Shown here one piece after another: positions 59,897 through 64,000 of a stretch of 64,000 nt of DNA. This stretch comes from CAWUKT01 sp964352215 (GTDB lineage: Bacteria > Bacteroidota > Bacteroidia > J057 > JADKCL01): contig CAYGRE010000018.1 in NCBI GenBank assembly GCA_964352215.1, positions 13,655-77,654 of the forward strand, given 5' to 3'. Under the pieces are notes generated by a model. The model was not told the DNA's origin. It ran no database searches and worked only from the letters and a program-made list of their open reading frames with translations. How positions within the stretch are numbered: the stretch's first letter is position 1; the number at the start of each line of letters is the position of its first letter. The translations under genes and the position numbers were made by a program.

Positions 59897-61858
59897 TTAC
59901 TTGTTTACATTCTTACAAGAAAGTTCTTCGTTGTCGCCCACACCATCCCAGTACATCGGTCCGTACTTTCCTCCACCCTGGCTATCCTGGGTGAAACGGG
60001 CTTCTTCATAACGGCAGGTACCATCAATGCGGTCATAGGCTACCGCGGCATCGATAAAGCGAGAAAGGATGATCCCGGTAAATTCATTGCGGCGCACAGT
60101 CCAATCGGTATTGATGATGACCACCCGCTTGACAGCAGTTACATCACCTCCCCCATACTTGGCCATGAAGGCTTTCTTCATCTGGGCAGCAAGGTTGGCG
60201 TCGGTCTTGAGTGCCTTGGGCATACGGACATCTGCGAGACGCACATCGGTGAGGCCTACACGCTTGAGATCGTATTTGCCAATGCCTGCCATATTGGTTC
60301 CATCAAAGGTGACGCTTCCTTTGAAGATCTGAGTCTTGTCTACATTGCTCCGATGAGTCGTGCTGAAGGTCACTTCTTTGCTTGCTCCCTTGACGCGGAC
60401 CAATTCACGCAGAATCTCTTCCTGCATGTGGTCTTCAACAGGGTCGGGATAGGCATTGTCGCCGAAGACTACATAGTCAAAATATGACTTGTCAAGGTCC
60501 GCTCCGGTAAGTTCGATTCTCAAATCCTCGTCTTCGTCAGATGCACCTGTCATATTCAACCAAATCTTTCCATCTGGGTAGATCAGGGCAACAGGACGGT
60601 CATAGAAAATGGTCATGACAAACTTTTCTCCGGCAACAACCTTCTTTTTAGGGGTGAATCCTTTGGCGCCAGTAGCGGAAAAACCAATTTCGCCAACATG
60701 GGCCTTGTGGTAGGGAGTCGTGAAGGTTTCAGCCTCGTAAGCCTTCAACTTAGCTGGAACCAAGGTCTCTGATTCGGCTAATTTTGCAGAAGTGGTCTTA
60801 TCATCTGGGTACAGGAGTCCGCCAGCCTTGATCAACTTCTGGAAACGAAGGGCTTCCTGGTACTGTACGTAAGCATATTTCTCAGTCTTGGCATTGTTCA
60901 ATGCACCCTCAATCTCTTTGCCGAGTTCAGCCTTTACCTGTCCAGGCCATTCCATAGTAAAAGTCCGTCGGTCATCGGGACGAAGATCTTCTCCCATCGC
61001 AGTGAATCCCCATTCATTGAGGAAAGCAACATGTTTGCGTGCGGTGGCAAAGTCCCAACCCTCAACCGCCTGGAGCAAGGCATCAGCATTTTGGAATCCG
61101 CCTTGCTGTACTTCTTGCATGGTACGGATGTGGGTCCTGCGCTCGTACATAAATGCAGAGGCATCGACACGCTGGGAAGGAAGTTCCTTGCGTTCGTCAT
61201 AGGTACTTGCGAGGGGACCCATAGCGGTTTCATAGCGCTCGACCTTGCCGAAGTTGGCAGGATCTGCGGTGCGGTAGGCAGCAATTCCAGCCTTCATTTT
61301 GGTCAGGAAGTCACCGTATTCTTCTACCCACTCTGCATCTCCCCACATCGACTTGTCTTCGGCTTCTTTCTTCTTAAGCCGACTGTAGGGATAGACGACA
61401 CTGCGGAATGATTCCTGAATGACCTTTTCCTTGTCGGAATCCGGCTCGAGGGGATAAACCTTCTGGTCAGTCATGGGAGCATTCTCCTGGTACATGGCCT
61501 GGTATTCGCTGAAGTTCTTTTCGTACTTCTTGCCAGCCACTTTGTCGGTAGCACCGCCATTCAGGGCCTTGGCGACTTCATCTGCCATATAACCAAGAGC
61601 GTACTGGAACTTGCCTACATAATCTTTGTTGCTCCAATCCGGAGCGGCAGCGAGTTCCTTCAGTTTCTGGTTCTTGCTTTCAAGCCTCTCGGTCGCAGCG
61701 GATCCGGAGCTTGCATCATTTTTTGCGGTGGAAACCGCCTTGTCTTTGGCTTTACCAGCAACTCCTTTGAGTTTGCCGATTTGCCCGTGTAGGGGGAGCG
61801 TAAATAATCCGGCGAACAATAAGGCCAGAACGATGGACGTTTTGATGGAAAATTTCAT
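59897..61858 (-). CDS. Large secreted protein, unknown function
   Basis: A 653-residue protein with a signal peptide (SIKTSIVLALLFAGLFTLPLHG). The first 90 mature residues are Lys/Ala-rich and helical (GKLKGVAGKAKDKAVSTAKND); the rest is a mixed helical and beta protein with YRTADPANFGKVERYETAMGP and later strands (EKFVMTIFYDRPVALIYPDG). No catalytic motif, lipobox or T9SS tail is present. I do not recognise a family; similar long, Bacteroidetes-only proteins exist. Confidence 0.7.
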   Translation of the reverse strand: MKFSIKTSIVLALLFAGLFTLPLHGQIGKLKGVAGKAKDKAVSTAKNDASSGSAATERLESKNQKLKELAAAPDWSNKDYVGKFQYALGYMADEVAKALNGGATDKVAGKKYEKNFSEYQAMYQENAPMTDQKVYPLEPDSDKEKVIQESFRSVVYPYSRLKKKEAEDKSMWGDAEWVEEYGDFLTKMKAGIAAYRTADPANFGKVERYETAMGPLASTYDERKELPSQRVDASAFMYERRTHIRTMQEVQQGGFQNADALLQAVEGWDFATARKHVAFLNEWGFTAMGEDLRPDDRRTFTMEWPGQVKAELGKEIEGALNNAKTEKYAYVQYQEALRFQKLIKAGGLLYPDDKTTSAKLAESETLVPAKLKAYEAETFTTPYHKAHVGEIGFSATGAKGFTPKKKVVAGEKFVMTIFYDRPVALIYPDGKIWLNMTGASDEDEDLRIELTGADLDKSYFDYVVFGDNAYPDPVEDHMQEEILRELVRVKGASKEVTFSTTHRSNVDKTQIFKGSVTFDGTNMAGIGKYDLKRVGLTDVRLADVRMPKALKTDANLAAQMKKAFMAKYGGGDVTAVKRVVIINTDWTVRRNEFTGIILSRFIDAAVAYDRIDGTCRYEEARFTQDSQGGGKYGPMYWDGVGDNEELSCKNVNK

Positions 61859-61960
61859 GTTAAGCTTTATACTTCAATAGGTTCCGTAATCAGGAATTGG
61901 AAAATTCTACCGTAAAGATAATACAGCCATTTTCAGAAAAAAACCATCCCGGAATTTCGC

Positions 61961-61968
61961 TATCTTTA
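61961..61968 (+). promoter_or_regulatory. -7-like box of the rhomboid gene
   Basis: TATCTTTA, one mismatch from TAnnTTTG, ends 4 nt before the ATG. Confidence 0.35.
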
Positions 61969-61972
61969 AGCA

Positions 61973-62551
61973 ATGAAAATTTCGTTCAACGCTCCAGCCA
62001 TCCTGATTTTCACCATCATCTGTGCTGCTGTGCTCGGCATAAATGAATGGATCAATGACTCTTTCACCCAAAGTTATTTTGTGTCTACGGGTCGATTTGA
62101 CTGGGGCAATTTCTGGGACTATTTCCGCTTGTTTTCCCATGCCATTGGACATGCTAACTGGCAGCACCTCGTTGGGAACTTCTCCTTTATTTTGCTGATC
62201 GGACCGATTCTTGAAGAAAAGTATGGCAGTCGTAATCTGTTGATCATGATGTTGATCACCGCGGTGGTAACGGGCTTGCTCAACAATGTTTTTTCCGATG
62301 CGGGTTTGCTGGGGGCAAGTGGTATTGTATTTATGATGATCCTGCTGGGGTCGTTGGTCAATCTCAGGTCCGGTACGATTCCACTGACTTTTATCTTCAT
62401 CGTCATCTTGTACCTTGGTCAGGAAGTCTACAATGCCCTCGCCCAGGACGACCAGATCAGTCAATTTGCCCACATCATAGGTGGACTTTGCGGCATGGTC
62501 TTTGGCTTTATTTTCAACAACAAAAAGATTCCTGTTAAGGTCACCAAATAG
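61973..62551 (+). CDS. Rhomboid family intramembrane serine protease
   Basis: A 192-residue polytopic membrane protein. The rhomboid core is present: HAIGHANWQHLVGNFSFILL (helix 2 with the conserved His-x-x-x-Asn type), the catalytic Ser in GLLGASGIVFMM (GxSG), and the His of the dyad in ISQFAHIIGGLCGMVFGF. Helices number six. Rhomboids cut transmembrane segments of other proteins. It begins a three-gene plus-strand run with two further membrane-associated genes. Confidence 0.87.
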   Translation: MKISFNAPAILIFTIICAAVLGINEWINDSFTQSYFVSTGRFDWGNFWDYFRLFSHAIGHANWQHLVGNFSFILLIGPILEEKYGSRNLLIMMLITAVVTGLLNNVFSDAGLLGASGIVFMMILLGSLVNLRSGTIPLTFIFIVILYLGQEVYNALAQDDQISQFAHIIGGLCGMVFGFIFNNKKIPVKVTK

Positions 62552-62562
62552 CGATCTCACCG

Positions 62563-63096
62563 ATGAATAAACAGAACCAAGCCCGCCTTTCTCTGCTCTT
62601 CGCCCTCGGTATTTTTGTCACCCTGGGTTTCGTCATGTTCAATTCCGGAAACCTTCGGCTGGAGAAACCTGAAGAAATTAATCCCAGAAGGGTCCACCAC
62701 GTTCAATTGGATGTCCGCGGAGACTTGGTCAATGACCATGTGGTTGTGCAAGACACGCTTTCCTATTATGCGTCAGAAGCCCTTCCTGAATCCGGAAACC
62801 TGAGCGCCAATTGGGAGATGAACTATTGTTGTGAAGAACCACTGCTCTATGCAGCCAATGAGGACCAGGCAAGGGTTTTTCAGTGGTGGGGAGAATTCAG
62901 TTTTGAAAATGCAGTTGCTCAGGAAGCATTTTTGAAGGAATTGCTCACTTCTAAACAGGTTCAGATCAGTCGCTATGCATACCAGGATGGTATCTTGGTC
63001 GGTATTGCCTCTGCAAGGCTTCCCGTTCCCGGACCGACGGAAGGGGTCGTCGAATTGCATGAGATCAGGTTCAATCTCAGAACCACCGCAGCATGA
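62563..63096 (+). CDS. Membrane-anchored hypothetical protein
   Basis: A 177-residue protein with an N-terminal anchor (LSLLFALGIFVTLGFVMF) and an extracytoplasmic domain: a strand section VHHVQLDVRGDLVNDHVVVQD, a CC pair (NYCCEEPLL) and a helical end. No known family. It starts 11 bp after the rhomboid stop and overlaps the next gene by 4 nt (ATGA), so the three genes form an operon. Confidence 0.65.
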   Translation: MNKQNQARLSLLFALGIFVTLGFVMFNSGNLRLEKPEEINPRRVHHVQLDVRGDLVNDHVVVQDTLSYYASEALPESGNLSANWEMNYCCEEPLLYAANEDQARVFQWWGEFSFENAVAQEAFLKELLTSKQVQISRYAYQDGILVGIASARLPVPGPTEGVVELHEIRFNLRTTAA

Positions 63097-63740
63097 CTTC
63101 TGAGCTTAGCTGGGCCCGACGCCTGACCTGGGTTGCGGTGCTTGGTGCAGCCATCGGCGCGATCGGGGATACTCTTCTACTTTATGTACCAACCGGTGGA
63201 TATGAAGATCCACAAATGGGATTTATGGCATCCATTGGCAATGACCGTTTGCTGGCCGGGCACTTGTTGGGAGTATTGGCCATTCCATTGGAGGCCGGTG
63301 GCCTTTGGTTGGTATGGAAGATGCTCCAACCCTCCGGACGGAGGATCGCCAACCTGGCTGCGGTGCTTGGTGCTTATGTGGTTTCGATCGGTACCGCAAC
63401 CCATGCCCTATTCTATCCGCTTGCACAAGCTGCCCGTACCAGCCCCGAAGCGGTGGCTCAAGCCAAATCATTCCTCGATCCTATTGCTGGATTATTCGTT
63501 ATCGGGTTCTTTGTTCTGTTTGTTATGATGATCATCCTGATTCTCCGTGGCAAAACCCTGCTCCCCAAGTGGACCGCCTGGACAACCCCAATAACTATCT
63601 ACGCTGTCTCGATTCTCTTCTATATCCTATTGCCTGTGGTAGGCAATGTGATGATCCCGGCTGCTTTCAATTTGGGGATGATGGTCTTCTACCTGGTTTT
63701 GATCCGGGTTAGCAAAACCGACCTTCAAGGAAAGAGATGA
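63093..63740 (+). CDS. Polytopic membrane protein (DUF6796-like)
   Basis: A 215-residue integral membrane protein with six hydrophobic helices, beginning WVAVLGAAIGAIGDTLLLYV and including HLLGVLAIPLEAGGLWLV and FVIGFFVLFVMMIILILRG. The GDxLLLY motif and SIGTATHALFY segment recall a family of uncharacterised membrane proteins; the DUF label is from memory and tentative. It overlaps the previous gene by 4 nt and is followed by a terminator. Confidence 0.65.
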   Translation: MTSELSWARRLTWVAVLGAAIGAIGDTLLLYVPTGGYEDPQMGFMASIGNDRLLAGHLLGVLAIPLEAGGLWLVWKMLQPSGRRIANLAAVLGAYVVSIGTATHALFYPLAQAARTSPEAVAQAKSFLDPIAGLFVIGFFVLFVMMIILILRGKTLLPKWTAWTTPITIYAVSILFYILLPVVGNVMIPAAFNLGMMVFYLVLIRVSKTDLQGKR

Positions 63741-63815
63741 TAAGCTAAATGCGAACCAATTTGGCTGTGCTTCGCAAATAGCCGGGGCATTTCAATAGCG
63801 TTCGCCAAAAAAGAA

Positions 63816-63876
63816 ATCGCCCTTAGAATCTTTCACCAGGAAACCGAGGTTTCTTCGTGATTGATCTAAGGGCGAT
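63816..63876 (+). terminator. Hairpin terminator, probably bidirectional
   Basis: ATCGCCCTTAGA (63816-63827) pairs perfectly with TCTAAGGGCGAT (63865-63876), with a second small hairpin in the loop (AAACC/GGTTT). It lies between the rhomboid operon and a convergent minus-strand gene. Confidence 0.7.
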
Positions 63877-63972
63877 CTTAATTTGTTGACTTAAAGCTTA
63901 GGGCTCGGGGTTATCAATACATTCAAACCTTCTGCCATCTGCTTATAGTGAAGTCGTGATGTGGGGGATATT

Positions 63973-64000
63973 TTAGTATCCACCGCCGCCACCGCCACGG
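63973..64000 (-). CDS. C-terminal end of a glycine-rich protein, probably an RNA-binding (RRM) protein (partial)
   Basis: Only the last eight codons are inside the window; on the minus strand they read RGGGGGGY then a stop. This Gly-Gly-Tyr tail is typical of small Bacteroidetes cold-shock-type RRM proteins. The rest lies beyond the window, so the call is tentative. Confidence 0.4.

Overview
The window looks like a chromosomal piece of a Bacteroidetes bacterium, most likely of the Saprospiraceae / Lewinella type. Several secreted proteins end in type IX secretion (T9SS) C-terminal domains, both type A sorting domains and one gliding-motility type B (CHU_C-like) domain. PKD and SBBP repeats, type III glutamine synthetase, a THUMP-like methyltransferase and promoters with the Bacteroidetes -7 box TAnnTTTG support the same placement. 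The sequence is a draft scaffold: 100 N lie inside a tandem repeat at 33192-33291.

Layout. 1-4.1 kb: the end of an unknown protein, an AAA-ATPase plus TOPRIM-like pair that resembles an anti-phage module, a decayed hairpin-repeat array, a glutamate-receptor-like ion channel and a RhuM remnant. 4.2-13.5 kb: housekeeping (topoisomerase IV A subunit, CoA-binding protein, ApaG, OsmC, YtxJ, rRNA/tRNA-type methyltransferase, lumazine synthase, TPR membrane protein, TypA/BipA). 13.6-25.7 kb: lipoproteins, aldehyde dehydrogenase, a T9SS subtilisin and a very large T9SS sialidase-like propeller protein, FAH-family hydrolase, M23 peptidase, peroxiredoxin. 26.3-31.1 kb: glnN, ZIP transporter, thioredoxin-like protein, tRNA-Ser(GGA). 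31.5-33.4 kb: a Fic protein with a changed active site, and a 22-nt hairpin-repeat array.

34.4-42.2 kb holds the most unusual feature: eight minus-strand genes, tightly packed or overlapping, that encode in order of transcription a JmjC/cupin oxygenase, a 74-residue protein, an arginase-fold hydrolase, a TPR-like protein, a cytoplasmic PQQ-type propeller, an M3 zinc peptidase, an O-methyltransferase and a short-chain dehydrogenase. The set looks like a peptide-modifying or natural-product operon that I cannot match to a described system; the 74-residue protein is the obvious candidate substrate.

42.8-64 kb: L,D-transpeptidase, a large SBBP/PKD/CHU_C surface protein, a frameshifted FG-GAP remnant, a BaiN-like flavoprotein, an M19 peptidase, a 21-nt hairpin-repeat array, a secreted protein with an ALK-like glycine-rich domain, a degraded PIN-type toxin-antitoxin locus, a lipoprotein-SCO1-cytochrome c operon, RecQ, a rhomboid protease and small membrane proteins. 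Three intergenic arrays of 21-22-nt hairpins recur across the window. Several genes have the -7 promoter box only 4-7 nt before the start codon, which suggests leaderless transcripts.
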